64,000 bases of DNA from Fodinibacter sp963834965. GTDB lineage: Bacteria > Actinomycetota > Actinomycetes > Actinomycetales > Dermatophilaceae. The position numbers were made by a program, and so were the translations under genes. The stretch lies in contig CAWIEI010000033.1 of assembly GCA_963834965.1 (NCBI GenBank), positions 186,001 to 250,000 on the forward strand. Direction: 5' to 3'. The notes under the pieces were generated by a model. The model saw only the letters and a list, made by a program, of their open reading frames with translations, did no database searches and was not told the DNA's origin. Positions 49,794-60,853 of the stretch are shown here, one piece after another; position 1 is the first letter of the stretch; each line of letters starts with the position of its first letter.

Positions 49794-52237
49794 CCGTCCA
49801 TTCTGCCCCGGCTGCCGCCGGGACGTCCCGAGCCCTGACGAGGACGTCCGCCACCGAACGAGCCGTGGCCGCGGCTGGCGGGTCGGCCGCCCGGTCGGCT
49901 GCCGCCTCGGCGACCACCGTTCTTGCCGCCCTCGAGCACGGGGCGCCACACGGCATCCGGCACCGGCACGCCACTGGGCGTTCGGCCCCCGAGGGCCTGG
50001 ATGACGGCGTCGCCCGGGGACACCTTGGCGGTGACGGCCTCAGCGCCGGCACCCTCGACGATACGGGTGACCATCCGCTTCTGGTGCGGGAGCGCGATCA
50101 TCACGACCGCGCCCTCCTCACCGGCCCGGGCGGTGCGGCCGGCGCGGTGGAGGTAGTCCTTGTGGTCGGTGGGCGGGTCGACCTGCACGACCATGCCGAC
50201 GTCGTCGACGTGGATGCCGCGCGCGGCGACGTCGGTCGCGACCAGCACGTTCATCGAGCCGTCGCGGAAGGCGCCGAGCACGCGGTTGCGCACGGCCTGG
50301 GACAGGCCACCGTGCAGGGATGCCGCGAACACGCCCCGCTCGCGCAGCTCGCCGGCGATCCGGTCGGAGCCGAGCTGGGTGCGGGCGAAGACGATGACCC
50401 GGCCACCGCGGCCGGCGAGCTCGGCGGTGAGGGCCTTCTTGTCCTGCGGGTCGATGAGCAGCACGTGGTGGCTCATCGTCGTCACCGAGGCCTGCGCCTC
50501 GTCGGTCGAGTGGGTGACCGGGTCGACCAGGTAGCGGTCGACGAGGGTGTCGATGCCCTTGTCGAGGGTCGCCGAGAAGAGCAGCCGCTGGCCGCCCGCC
50601 GGGATCTCGTCGAGGATCGCGGTCACCTCGGGCAGGAAGCCCATGTCGGCCATGTGGTCGGCCTCGTCGAGCACGGCGATCTGCACGCCGCCGAGCTCGA
50701 CCGCGCCACGGTCCATCAGGTCGGCGAGCCGGCCGGGGGTGGCCACGAGGATGTCGATGCCCTTGTTGAGCGCCTTGATCTGCGGCTCGTAGGACAGGCC
50801 ACCGGCGACCAGCTTGTGGCGCAGGCCCGTGACGTGCACGAACGGTTCGAGCGCGTCGCTCACCTGCATGGCGAGCTCCCGGGTCGGCACCAGGATCAGC
50901 GAGCGGGGGCGCTTGCTCTCCGGGCGGGTGCCGTCGGCGAGCCGGGTGATCATCGCCAGACCGAAGGCGAGGGTCTTGCCGGAGCCGGTGCGGCCGCGGC
51001 CGAGCACGTCGCGACCCGCGAGGGCGTCGGGGATCGTCGCGGCCTGGATCGGGAACGGCTCGGTGATGCCGTCACGGGCCAGCCGCTCGACGAGGCGCTC
51101 GGGCACGCCGAGGGCGGCGAAGCCGTTGTCCTCGGTCACCGCCTTGGCCTCGCCCTTGTGCGAGGAGTAGTGGGTCCACTCGTCGGCCTCGGCGCGCTGC
51201 GCCTCGGCCTCCTCGAAGCTCAGCGGGCGGTCGGCATCGGTCTGGGCGCCGTGGTGGCCCTGGTAGCCGCCCCGGTCATCGCGACCCCGGTAACCGCCGC
51301 TGGTGCCACCTTCGTTGCGGCCCTGGTAGCCACCGCCGGTGCCACGGTCGTTGCGACCCTGGTAACCACCGGAGGACCGGTCATCACGCTTCTGGCCCTG
51401 GTAGCCGCCGCTGGTGCCACGGTCGTTGCGACCCTGGTAACCACCCGAGGAGCGGTCATCACGCTTCTGGCCCTGGTAGCCGCCGCCGGTGCCCCGGTCG
51501 TTACGACCCTGGTAACCGCCACCGGTGCCCCGGTCGTTGCGACCCTGGTAACCACCCGACGAGCGGTCGTCACGCTTCTGGCCCTGGTAGCCGCCACCGG
51601 TGCCCCGGTCGGTGCGACCCTGGTAACCACCCGACGAGCGGTCGTCACGGCCCGAGTAGTCACCGCGGTCGCTGGTCGGGTCGGCGCGGCGGCCCTCGTG
51701 GCGGTCGCGGCGGGCGGGGTCGGCGACTCTCGGGGCGCGGTCGCGCACCGGGCGCTCACCGCGCTCGAGACGGGGTCGCTCGTCATGGGGACGGTGCACG
51801 TGTCGCTCCTCGCGCGAGTCCGAGACCCAGCGCTTCGGTCGGTCGTTCCGGTCATCCCGGTTCGAGGAAGTGGAGGTGCTGCGGTTCGAGGTGTTACCCC
51901 GATCCGTGGGGGCAGAGGAATACCTCGACCCCCGGTTGTCGTCGCGGTTCGGGGCGCTACTGCGGTCCGAGGGACCAGCGGAGTACCTCGACCCGCGGGA
52001 GTCGCCGCGCGATTCGCTGCTGCGGCGCGGGTCCTCGCGGTCCCAGCGCGGCGAGCGCTCGGCGCGCGGTCGCTTGGTGTGGCCGTCGGCCGAGTCGGGC
52101 CGGGCGGAGCGCTTCGGGGCGCTCTTCGGGCCGTCGGGCTGGCCGCGGTGGTGCGCCTTCTTCGGGGCCTTGCGGGCCTCGTTCTTCTGGGCAGCGGTCC
52201 AACGGGCCTTCTTGGGCCCGGATGCCTTCTTGGGCAT
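49790..52237 (-). CDS. DEAD-box RNA helicase with a long low-complexity N-terminus
   Basis: 815 residues from ATG 52237 (MPKKASGPKKARWTAAQK). The first 190 residues are basic and Ser/Arg-rich, then a Gly/Tyr/Gln/Arg repeat (about 193-333). The helicase core follows: FAALGVPERLVERLARDGIT (Q-motif region), LGRGRTGSGKTLAFGLA, LVPTRELAMQ, AVLDEADHMADMGFLPEV, LLFSATL, and DYLHRAGRTARAG. The C-terminus is again Gly/Arg-rich. RNA remodelling at low temperature or in ribosome assembly is the family role. Confidence 0.95.
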   Translation of the reverse strand: MPKKASGPKKARWTAAQKNEARKAPKKAHHRGQPDGPKSAPKRSARPDSADGHTKRPRAERSPRWDREDPRRSSESRGDSRGSRYSAGPSDRSSAPNRDDNRGSRYSSAPTDRGNTSNRSTSTSSNRDDRNDRPKRWVSDSREERHVHRPHDERPRLERGERPVRDRAPRVADPARRDRHEGRRADPTSDRGDYSGRDDRSSGGYQGRTDRGTGGGYQGQKRDDRSSGGYQGRNDRGTGGGYQGRNDRGTGGGYQGQKRDDRSSGGYQGRNDRGTSGGYQGQKRDDRSSGGYQGRNDRGTGGGYQGRNEGGTSGGYRGRDDRGGYQGHHGAQTDADRPLSFEEAEAQRAEADEWTHYSSHKGEAKAVTEDNGFAALGVPERLVERLARDGITEPFPIQAATIPDALAGRDVLGRGRTGSGKTLAFGLAMITRLADGTRPESKRPRSLILVPTRELAMQVSDALEPFVHVTGLRHKLVAGGLSYEPQIKALNKGIDILVATPGRLADLMDRGAVELGGVQIAVLDEADHMADMGFLPEVTAILDEIPAGGQRLLFSATLDKGIDTLVDRYLVDPVTHSTDEAQASVTTMSHHVLLIDPQDKKALTAELAGRGGRVIVFARTQLGSDRIAGELRERGVFAASLHGGLSQAVRNRVLGAFRDGSMNVLVATDVAARGIHVDDVGMVVQVDPPTDHKDYLHRAGRTARAGEEGAVVMIALPHQKRMVTRIVEGAGAEAVTAKVSPGDAVIQALGGRTPSGVPVPDAVWRPVLEGGKNGGRRGGSRPGGRPASRGHGSFGGGRPRQGSGRPGGSRGRMDG
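51240..51660 (-). repeat. In-frame tandem repeat of the DEAD-box helicase
   Basis: The region encodes alternating units such as DDRSSGGYQGRNDRGTGGGY, each ending in GGYQG, with QKR or RND linkers. About ten GGYQG/GGYRG copies occur. At DNA level they share long near-identical blocks (CCCTGGTAACCACC and CCCTGGTAGCCGCC variants), so the number of copies is likely to vary by slippage. Confidence 0.8.
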
Positions 52238-52523
52238 GGGTGTGTTCACCTGTGTTTCGTCATCGGTTCGGACGTAGGCAGACACGTCTTCGAGCCGATG
52301 GCGAAAGCGGCGGAGCAAGACGAGCCTCGGACGTGGAGGTCGAGGTGACCATGGGTCCGTGGGGCCGGTTCGACCGAGGTGTCACCGGCGCACCGGGTGG
52401 GATGGGGCGGCGTCGCACTCTGCGAATCCGGCGGACGCGGCCATGCGCCCGAGCACCTCGGTGGACCGCCAAGTCTACCAGCGGCCCGGCATCCCCCCGA
52501 CCACCTCCCAGCGGCCCTCACCA

Positions 52524-52637
52524 CAGAACGTGGGTGAAGACCCTCGCCCAGCCGACGAGCTTCACCCGCGTTCGCCGGGGGGACTCAGAACGTGGGTGAA
52601 GACCGTCGCCCAGCCGACGAGCTTCACCCACGTTCGC
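52524..52637 (-). terminator. Directly repeated terminator hairpins after vanZ
   Basis: Two copies of the same 52-base block (52524-52575 and 52586-52637), differing at two positions. Each folds: GAACGTGGGTGAAG pairs with CTTCACCCACGTTC (perfect in the right copy, one G-T in the left). The stop codon of vanZ lies in the right copy. No U-tract. A tandem duplication of a terminator, with a 62-base period. Confidence 0.8.
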
Positions 52638-53034
52638 GATGGGGGTCGGACCACCACCGGAGCACCACGGTGCCGACGAGCACGCCGATGGCCACGCCGG
52701 TCAGGTCGGCGAGGGCGTCGAGCGGGTCACCGGAGCGGTGCGGCAGGAACACCGCCTGCACCACCTCGCTGAGCACGGCCTGGCCGGCGAAGACCGCCAC
52801 GACCACCCACCTGCGGACACCGGCGAGCACCGCCAGCGCCACCGGCACGAGGAACACCAGCAGGTGCACGACCTTGTCACCCTGTGGGAAGAGCGGCGGG
52901 CCGCCACCGTTGGGCGAGTAGAGCACGACGAGCTGCCCGACGACGGAGAGCATCAGCAGGCCGACGACCAGGGGCCGACCGCGGCGGCCCGCGGGCGACG
53001 GCGTCACGGGCGCCCGCTCACCCATCCGGCTCAC
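52624..53034 (-). CDS. VanZ-family membrane protein
   Basis: 136 residues from GTG 53034 (overlapping the malic enzyme stop); ATG 53025 is the alternative. Four membrane helices: LVVGLLMLSVVGQLVVLY, VVHLLVFLVPVALAVLAGV, VVVAVFAGQAVLSEVVQAVF and TGVAIGVLVGTVVLRWW, with the family's DKVVHLLVF and SEVVQ motifs and a HRSGDPLDALAD loop. VanZ proteins give low-level teicoplanin resistance in enterococci; here the role is unknown. Confidence 0.85.
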   Translation of the reverse strand: MSRMGERAPVTPSPAGRRGRPLVVGLLMLSVVGQLVVLYSPNGGGPPLFPQGDKVVHLLVFLVPVALAVLAGVRRWVVVAVFAGQAVLSEVVQAVFLPHRSGDPLDALADLTGVAIGVLVGTVVLRWWSDPHRERG

Positions 53035-54440
53035 GCCGGCTGGCGGGCGGCCACGGCGGCCCGGACTGCCTCGGCGACGACGTGGCTGACGTCGGGGTGG
53101 AACACGCTGGGGATGATGTAGGTGGCGTTGCGCTCGTCCTCGAGCACGACGTCGGCCAGGGCGTCGGCGGCGGCGAGCAGCACGTCGGTGCTGACGTGCG
53201 AGACACCGGAGTCGATCAGCCCACGGAACACCCCGGGGAAGACGAGCACGTTGTTGATCTGGTTCGCGAAGTCCGACCGGCCGGTGGCCACCACGGCAGC
53301 GTGCCGGGCCGCGATGTCGGGGTCGATCTCGGGCACCGGGTTGGCCATGGCGAACACCACGCTGTCGGTCGCCATCGAGGCCACGTCGTCCTCGGTGAGG
53401 ATGTTCGGCGCCGAGACGCCGAGGAAGACATCGGCACCGCGCAGCGCCTCGGACAGCGTGCCCGTGACGCCCTCGGGGTTGGTGTGCTCGGCGATCCAGG
53501 CGTGGTTGGGGTGCTCGCCGGAGAGCACGTCGGCGCGCCCACGGTGCACCACCCCGTCGACGTCGGTGACCACGACGTGCGATGCACCCGCCGCCAGGAA
53601 CAGCTTGAGGATGGCCGTGCCCGCCGCCCCGGCCCCGCTCATCACCAGCCGCACGTCCTCGAGCCGCTTGCCGACCACCCGCAGGGCGTTGCGCAGGGCG
53701 GCCAGCGCCACGATCGCCGTGCCGTGCTGGTCGTCGTGGAAGACCGGGATGTCGAGCTCCTCGCGCAGCCGAGCCTCGATCTCGAAGCAGCGCGGGGCCG
53801 AGATGTCCTCGAGGTTGATGCCCGCGAACGCCGGCGAGATGGCCTTGACGGTGCGGATGATCTCCTCGGTGTCGGTGGTGTCGAGGCAGATCGGGAAGGC
53901 GTCGATGTCGGCGAACCGCTTGAACAACGCGGCCTTGCCCTCCATGACCGGCAGCGCCGCCAGCGGCCCGATGTCGCCCAGGCCGAGCACCGCGGTGCCG
54001 TCGGTGACCACCGCGACGGTGTTGCGCTTGATGGTGAGCCGCCGGGCGTCGGCGGGCTTCTCGGCGATGGCCAGGCAGACCCGCGCCACCCCCGGGGTGT
54101 AGATCATCGACAGGTCGTCGCGCGAGCGGATGGGCACCTTCGACTCCACCGACAGCTTGCCGCCGAGGTGCAGCAGGAAGGTGCGGTCGCTCACCCGGCC
54201 GATCTCGACGCCCTCGACCTCGCGCATCCGTTCGACGATCGCGTCGGCGTGCTCGGGGTCGTGGGTGAGCATGGTGAGGTCGATGCGGATCTGAGACGCC
54301 CCGGATGCCGTGACGTCGAGCCCGGTGACCACGCCACCGGCCGCCTCGATCACCCCCGTCATCTCGCTGACCGCGGTCGCTCGGGCCGGCAGGACCAGGC
54401 GGACGGTGACGGAGTTGGCGATGGAGGGCGCGGACGGCAT
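53031..54440 (-). CDS. NAD(P)-dependent malic enzyme with N-terminal ACT domain
   Basis: 469 residues. An ACT-like regulatory domain (about 8-85; VTVRLVLPARATAVSEMTGV) precedes the malic enzyme fold: KVPIRSRDDLSMIYTPGVAR, INLEDISAPRCFEIEARLRE, PVFHDDQHGTAIVALAAL, MSGAGAAGTAILKLFL and AMANPVPEIDPDIAARHAAV. It decarboxylates malate to pyruvate and CO2. The ACT domain suggests amino-acid control. PPDK nearby could recycle the pyruvate to PEP. Confidence 0.93.
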   Translation of the reverse strand: MPSAPSIANSVTVRLVLPARATAVSEMTGVIEAAGGVVTGLDVTASGASQIRIDLTMLTHDPEHADAIVERMREVEGVEIGRVSDRTFLLHLGGKLSVESKVPIRSRDDLSMIYTPGVARVCLAIAEKPADARRLTIKRNTVAVVTDGTAVLGLGDIGPLAALPVMEGKAALFKRFADIDAFPICLDTTDTEEIIRTVKAISPAFAGINLEDISAPRCFEIEARLREELDIPVFHDDQHGTAIVALAALRNALRVVGKRLEDVRLVMSGAGAAGTAILKLFLAAGASHVVVTDVDGVVHRGRADVLSGEHPNHAWIAEHTNPEGVTGTLSEALRGADVFLGVSAPNILTEDDVASMATDSVVFAMANPVPEIDPDIAARHAAVVATGRSDFANQINNVLVFPGVFRGLIDSGVSHVSTDVLLAAADALADVVLEDERNATYIIPSVFHPDVSHVVAEAVRAAVAARQPA

Positions 54441-54519
54441 ACGCAGGATTCAACCCGCTACCGGCAGGTAGACCGAAACTGCTGCCCGGTGAGACACGGG
54501 CGGCCCTACAGTGACCCGC

Positions 54520-55140
54520 ATGTCAGACCACGTGGAAGTTCTCGGGTCGGGCACCGCCAGCGCGGTGCCCGACGTCGTCGTGCTCGATGCGCGGGTGCAG
54601 TGCGAGGCGGCCGACGTCGCCGGTGCACTGGGCGCCGCGACCGCACGGGTGACCACCGCGCTACAGGCGGTGGCCGACCACGGGGTGGCCGCCGCCGACC
54701 GGCGCACCACCGGCATGGGGGTCTCGACCCGCTGGGACCGCGACGGCACCGGGGTCGTGGGCTACACGGCGTACCAGAGCCTGCGGCTGCTCGTGCGCGA
54801 CCGCGAGCGGGTGGGCGTCCTCATCAACGCCCTGGCCGGGGCCGCCGGCGACGCGTTCGGGCTCGACGGCGTCACCCTCGAGGTGGCCGACCCCGCACCT
54901 CTGCTCGAGCGCGCCCGCACCGCCGCCTTCGCCGACGCCCGGGCCAAGGCCGAGCAGTACGCCGCGCTGGCCGGGCGACCGCTCGGCCCGGTGCAGCGCG
55001 TCACCGAGGAGGCCGACCGCGGGATGCCGGTGCCCCGCTTCGCGGCGAAGGCCGCCATGGAGGTCGGGGGCGCGATGCCGGTCGAGGCGGGCGAGTCGGC
55101 CGTCAGCGCGAGCGTCACCGTGCGCTTCGGGCTGGGCTGA
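54520..55140 (+). CDS. SIMPL (DUF541) domain protein
   Basis: 206 residues from ATG 54520. The domain is clear: VEVLGSGTASAVPDVVVLDA, GVSTRWDRDGTGVVGYTAYQ and ARTAAFADARAKAEQYAALA. Most SIMPL proteins are exported, but no signal peptide is visible here, so this copy is probably cytoplasmic. TACAGT (54507-54512) is seven bases before the ATG, without a Shine-Dalgarno. The gene after it starts three bases after the stop. Confidence 0.85.
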   Translation: MSDHVEVLGSGTASAVPDVVVLDARVQCEAADVAGALGAATARVTTALQAVADHGVAAADRRTTGMGVSTRWDRDGTGVVGYTAYQSLRLLVRDRERVGVLINALAGAAGDAFGLDGVTLEVADPAPLLERARTAAFADARAKAEQYAALAGRPLGPVQRVTEEADRGMPVPRFAAKAAMEVGGAMPVEAGESAVSASVTVRFGLG

Positions 55141-55143
55141 GCC

Positions 55144-55758
55144 GTGGGGTGGGTCGACGCCCTGGGCTGGTTCGGCTCGGCCCTGCTGGTCTACTCGCTG
55201 CTCCAGGCGCGCATCCTGCGGCTGCGGGTGCTCAACACCGTGGCGTGCGTCATCCTCGTCGTCTTCAACGCCCTGATCGGGGTGTGGCCGATGGTGGCGA
55301 TGAACGTCGTGCTGGCCGGCATCAACACGTTCTTCATCGTGCGGCTGCTGCGCGAGCGCGGTGACGAGCAGGCCTACACCGTGCTCGAGGTGCGCGAGGA
55401 CGACGCCTACCTCACCCACTTCCTGGGCGTGCACCGCGCCGACATCCGGGCGTTCTTCGCAGACTTCGGGCACGGCCCGCCCGCCGGCCGCTCCTCCTAC
55501 CTCGTGCAGCACGGCGACGAGACCGCCGGTGTGATCGTGGTGCGCGACGAGGGAGCAGGCGTGGCGCAGGTCGAGCTCGACTACGTGACCCCGCGCTTTC
55601 GCGACTTCAGCCCCGGCGAGTTCGTCTTCCGCCGCTCGGGCCTGTTCCGCGACCGCGGCTTCTCGCACGTGCTCAGCCCGCCCGGCATGGTGGCGCCCTA
55701 CTACGACCGGGTCGGCTTCGCCCGGCAGGGTGACCGCTACCGGCTCGACCTGGGGTGA
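55144..55758 (+). CDS. YgjV-like membrane domain fused to a GNAT-like C-terminal domain
   Basis: 204 residues from GTG 55144. The first 75 residues form three membrane segments (WVDALGWFGSALLVYSLLQA, NTVACVILVVFNALIGV, MNVVLAGINTFFIVRLLRE), like the YgjV family. The remainder is soluble and ends GFSHVLSPPGMVAPYYDRVG and FARQGDRYRLDL, the end of an acetyltransferase fold (strand, then Y-x-x-x-G-F). A membrane-tethered acetyltransferase is the likeliest reading; both halves are tentative. Confidence 0.6.
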   Translation: MGWVDALGWFGSALLVYSLLQARILRLRVLNTVACVILVVFNALIGVWPMVAMNVVLAGINTFFIVRLLRERGDEQAYTVLEVREDDAYLTHFLGVHRADIRAFFADFGHGPPAGRSSYLVQHGDETAGVIVVRDEGAGVAQVELDYVTPRFRDFSPGEFVFRRSGLFRDRGFSHVLSPPGMVAPYYDRVGFARQGDRYRLDLG

Positions 55759-55836
55759 GTGGCGAACGCCACGCTCCGCAGGGCCGAACCCCAGTGGATC
55801 GCACACCCCCCGGGGTCTAAGGTCGTTGATTACTAC

Positions 55837-55846
55837 ACTACGTAGT
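55837..55846. promoter_or_regulatory. Palindrome upstream of ppdK
   Basis: ACTACGTAGT is a perfect 10-base palindrome in an AT-rich patch, 25 bases before the ppdK ATG and preceded by TACTAC. It may be an operator or part of a -10 region. No factor can be named from the sequence. Confidence 0.4.
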
Positions 55847-55871
55847 TTTCGACCTGAGGAGGCGGCCGCTG

Positions 55872-58556
<2,685 letters not shown>

Positions 58557-58574
58557 CTTCTCGCGGCACGACGA

Positions 58575-58607
58575 CGGCCCGGCCCCGCTCGAAGCGGGAC
58601 CGGGCCG
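58575..58607 (+). terminator. Terminator hairpin of ppdK
   Basis: CGGCCCGG-C-CCCGCT pairs with AGCGGG-A-CCGGGCCG around a three-base loop, 14 pairs with one mismatch, 19 bases after the ppdK stop. Confidence 0.7.
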
Positions 58608-59061
58608 GTCGCTTCACGTCGCAGTGGGCGCGGTGGTGGAGGTCGCCGGAATCCCCTCTGCGGCATCCTGAACTGCGTAGACGCGGGGCCGATCCCACTC
58701 GTGACAGTGATGTGACAGTCCTGTCTGAAGATGCGTCGCTCGCATCCGGTGGCGAGGAGCCGCTGTTCGCCGCGGTGTCGGGAGGGCCAGGGTGTCTGTG
58801 AACTGGCGTTCCAGATCGTGAGCTGCGCGTTGAGCGGGCCGATCTGGGCCAGGGAGGACCGAGCGATGGCCTCGAGCACCGTGCCCCCGATCGGATCCGT
58901 CGCTCACGGAGCGCTACTGGACCTTCGGTCTTGCCGAGTGGTACGGGCGTTCCAGACCTCGCATTTCGGGTCACCCGGTGAAGACGTCGACTCGTACGCC
59001 ACACCCGCTCGAACCAGCGAGATAGCCTCCGAGACCACCTGGCCGGCTCGGAAGGAGTTCC
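58608..59061. other. 454-base region without a recognised gene
   Basis: No domain recognised in six frames. The least bad leftward frame (LEAIARSSLAQIGPLNAQLT, near 58860) has no family match I know. GGAAGGAG at its right edge is the ribosome binding site of the DUF421 gene. Slightly lower GC than the flanks. Confidence 0.4.
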
Positions 59062-59577
59062 ATGTTCTTCGACGACTGGCAAGACTTGGTGCGGGTGGTC
59101 GTCGTGGGCACCTGCAGCTACCTGTCCCTCCTCGTGCTGCTTCGCGTCTCCGGTAAGCGCACCCTGGCAAAGCTGAACGCGTTCGACTTCGTCGTGACGG
59201 TGGCTCTCGGCTCGACGCTGTCGTCGGTGCTGCTGTCCTCGGATGTCGCACTGGTCGAGGGTGTGACCGCCATGGCCCTGCTCGTCCTGCTCCAGTACGT
59301 CGTTGCCTGGCTCTCGGTGCGCAGCCGTTCGGTTGAGGGTCTGGTCAAGTCCGAGCCGACGCTGGTCTATCGGGAGGGCTTCCTGCACGGGCCGATGCGG
59401 CGGATGCGGGTCACGGAGGATGAGGTCCGGCAGGCCGCGCGAACGGCCGGTCAAGCCGGGCTGGACGCGGTCGCGGCAGTCGTGCTCGAGACGGACGGGT
59501 CACTGAGTGTTCTCACGCAGCAGCCGGGGAACCTCGAGCGCCCGGACGAGGGTCCTTCCGAAGGCCGACGCCGATGA
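59062..59577 (+). CDS. DUF421 (YetF/YcaP-like) membrane protein
   Basis: 171 residues; GAAGGAG upstream. Three membrane helices fill the first 95 residues (VVVGTCSYLSLLVLLRVSG, FDFVVTVALGSTLSSVLLS, VTAMALLVLLQYVVAWLSV) and carry the family signature SGKRTLAKLNAFDFVVTVAL. A soluble C-terminal DUF421 domain follows (LVKSEPTLVYREGFLHG, DAVAAVVLETDGSLSVL). Function unknown. The stop overlaps the start of the DUF2254 gene (ATGA). Confidence 0.9.
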   Translation: MFFDDWQDLVRVVVVGTCSYLSLLVLLRVSGKRTLAKLNAFDFVVTVALGSTLSSVLLSSDVALVEGVTAMALLVLLQYVVAWLSVRSRSVEGLVKSEPTLVYREGFLHGPMRRMRVTEDEVRQAARTAGQAGLDAVAAVVLETDGSLSVLTQQPGNLERPDEGPSEGRRR

Positions 59578-60815
59578 AGTCAGCGCTGAAGGGTCTGGCG
59601 AACCGCTTCTGGGCGGTGCCACTACTGTTCGCGGCTGCCGCCAGCCTGCTCGCACTCGGGCTGACCGCGCTCGACGAGTCGCTGGACACTTCGCTGCGGC
59701 TGCCGTTCCTGTTTGCGGGCGGCCCGGAAGGGGCACGGGCGCTGCTGGCGGCCATCATCACCTCGATGATCTCCTTCACCGCTCTGGTCTTCTCGATCAC
59801 CATCGTGGTCCTGCAGCTCACCAGCAGCCAGTTCTCGCCGCGGGTCCTGCGCTCCTTCCTGCGGGACCGGTTCAACCAGGTGGCGTTGGGGGTCTTCGTG
59901 GCAACCTTCGTCTACGCGCTGGTCACCCTTCGAGGAGTTCGCGGGACCGCCCAGGTCGACCCGTTCGTGCCCCAGATCGGTGTCACGGTTGCCTTTGCCC
60001 TCGTCCTGACCTCGGTCCTGGTCTTCCTCGCCTACATCCATCACATCGCCCAGTCCATCCGCGCGGCCACCATCCTCGCCTCCATCGCCGACGACACCCG
60101 GGCTCTGCTGGACCAACGCGTGCCCGAGGACTCCCGCTGCGAACCAGAACTGCCCCTGCCGCAGGGTGGTCGCCGGCGTCGCATCGCGGCCGACGGCACT
60201 GGCGTGCTGCAGTGGGTCGACGACGCCGTGCTCGCCGATGCCGCACAGCGCCAAGGCGTCTCGATCGAGCTGCTCCGCGCCGTGGGCGAGTTCGTGCCCA
60301 GTGGAGCTCCACTCGCGATCGTGCACGGAGACGCGCCGTTCGACGACAGCACGTTGTTTGACGCCACTCACTTCGGTCGTGAGCGCAGCATGGACCAGGA
60401 CATCGGCTTCGGCCTGCGTCAGCTCGTCGACATCGCCGAGCGTGCCCTGTCACCCGGCGTCAACGACCCCACCACAGCAGTGCAGGCCATCGACCACCTG
60501 CACGACATCATGCGCCGGTTGGCCACCCGGGCACTCCCGGCGCGGCAACAGCTCACGGACGATGGGCGCGTTGTCCTGTCGGTGCCGCAGCCGCGGTTCT
60601 CCGACTACCTCGCGCTGGCCTTCGACGAGGTCATGCGGTGGGGTGAGGACAGCCCGCGCATCCAGCGCCGGGTGCACGTCGCTCTGCGAGACCTCGAGGA
60701 CGTTGCGCGACCAGAGCACCGACAAGCGGTGATCGAGGCCATCGCCCGGCATCATGCGCCAGGGTTGACCGCACCGGTCGACGCGCTGTCGCCGTCCGAT
60801 GTCGGACTCCGCTGA
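59574..60815 (+). CDS. DUF2254 membrane protein
   Basis: 413 residues. Four membrane helices occur within the first 170 residues, including LLAAIITSMISFTALVFSIT and VTVAFALVLTSVLVFLAYIH, and between them the family motif LTSSQFSPRVLRSFLRDRFN. The soluble part reads FGLRQLVDIAERALSPGVND and PTTAVQAIDHLHDIMRRLA. The family is of unknown function. Translation is coupled to DUF421, so the two probably form one membrane system. Confidence 0.9.
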   Translation: MKSALKGLANRFWAVPLLFAAAASLLALGLTALDESLDTSLRLPFLFAGGPEGARALLAAIITSMISFTALVFSITIVVLQLTSSQFSPRVLRSFLRDRFNQVALGVFVATFVYALVTLRGVRGTAQVDPFVPQIGVTVAFALVLTSVLVFLAYIHHIAQSIRAATILASIADDTRALLDQRVPEDSRCEPELPLPQGGRRRRIAADGTGVLQWVDDAVLADAAQRQGVSIELLRAVGEFVPSGAPLAIVHGDAPFDDSTLFDATHFGRERSMDQDIGFGLRQLVDIAERALSPGVNDPTTAVQAIDHLHDIMRRLATRALPARQQLTDDGRVVLSVPQPRFSDYLALAFDEVMRWGEDSPRIQRRVHVALRDLEDVARPEHRQAVIEAIARHHAPGLTAPVDALSPSDVGLR

Positions 60816-60853
60816 CGCCGTTGATCGCTACCGCCCAACACACCGGGACGCGA

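Noticed and set aside
51240..51660. Regular repeat considered as a CRISPR array
   Set aside because: The units are in frame with the helicase, differ in length and have no unique spacers; no cas genes are present.
49865..52348. A continuous 827-residue frame opposite the DEAD-box helicase
   Set aside because: Its sequence is Val/Ala/Gly/Thr repeats generated by the complementary strand of the helicase; no start signal and no recognisable domain.
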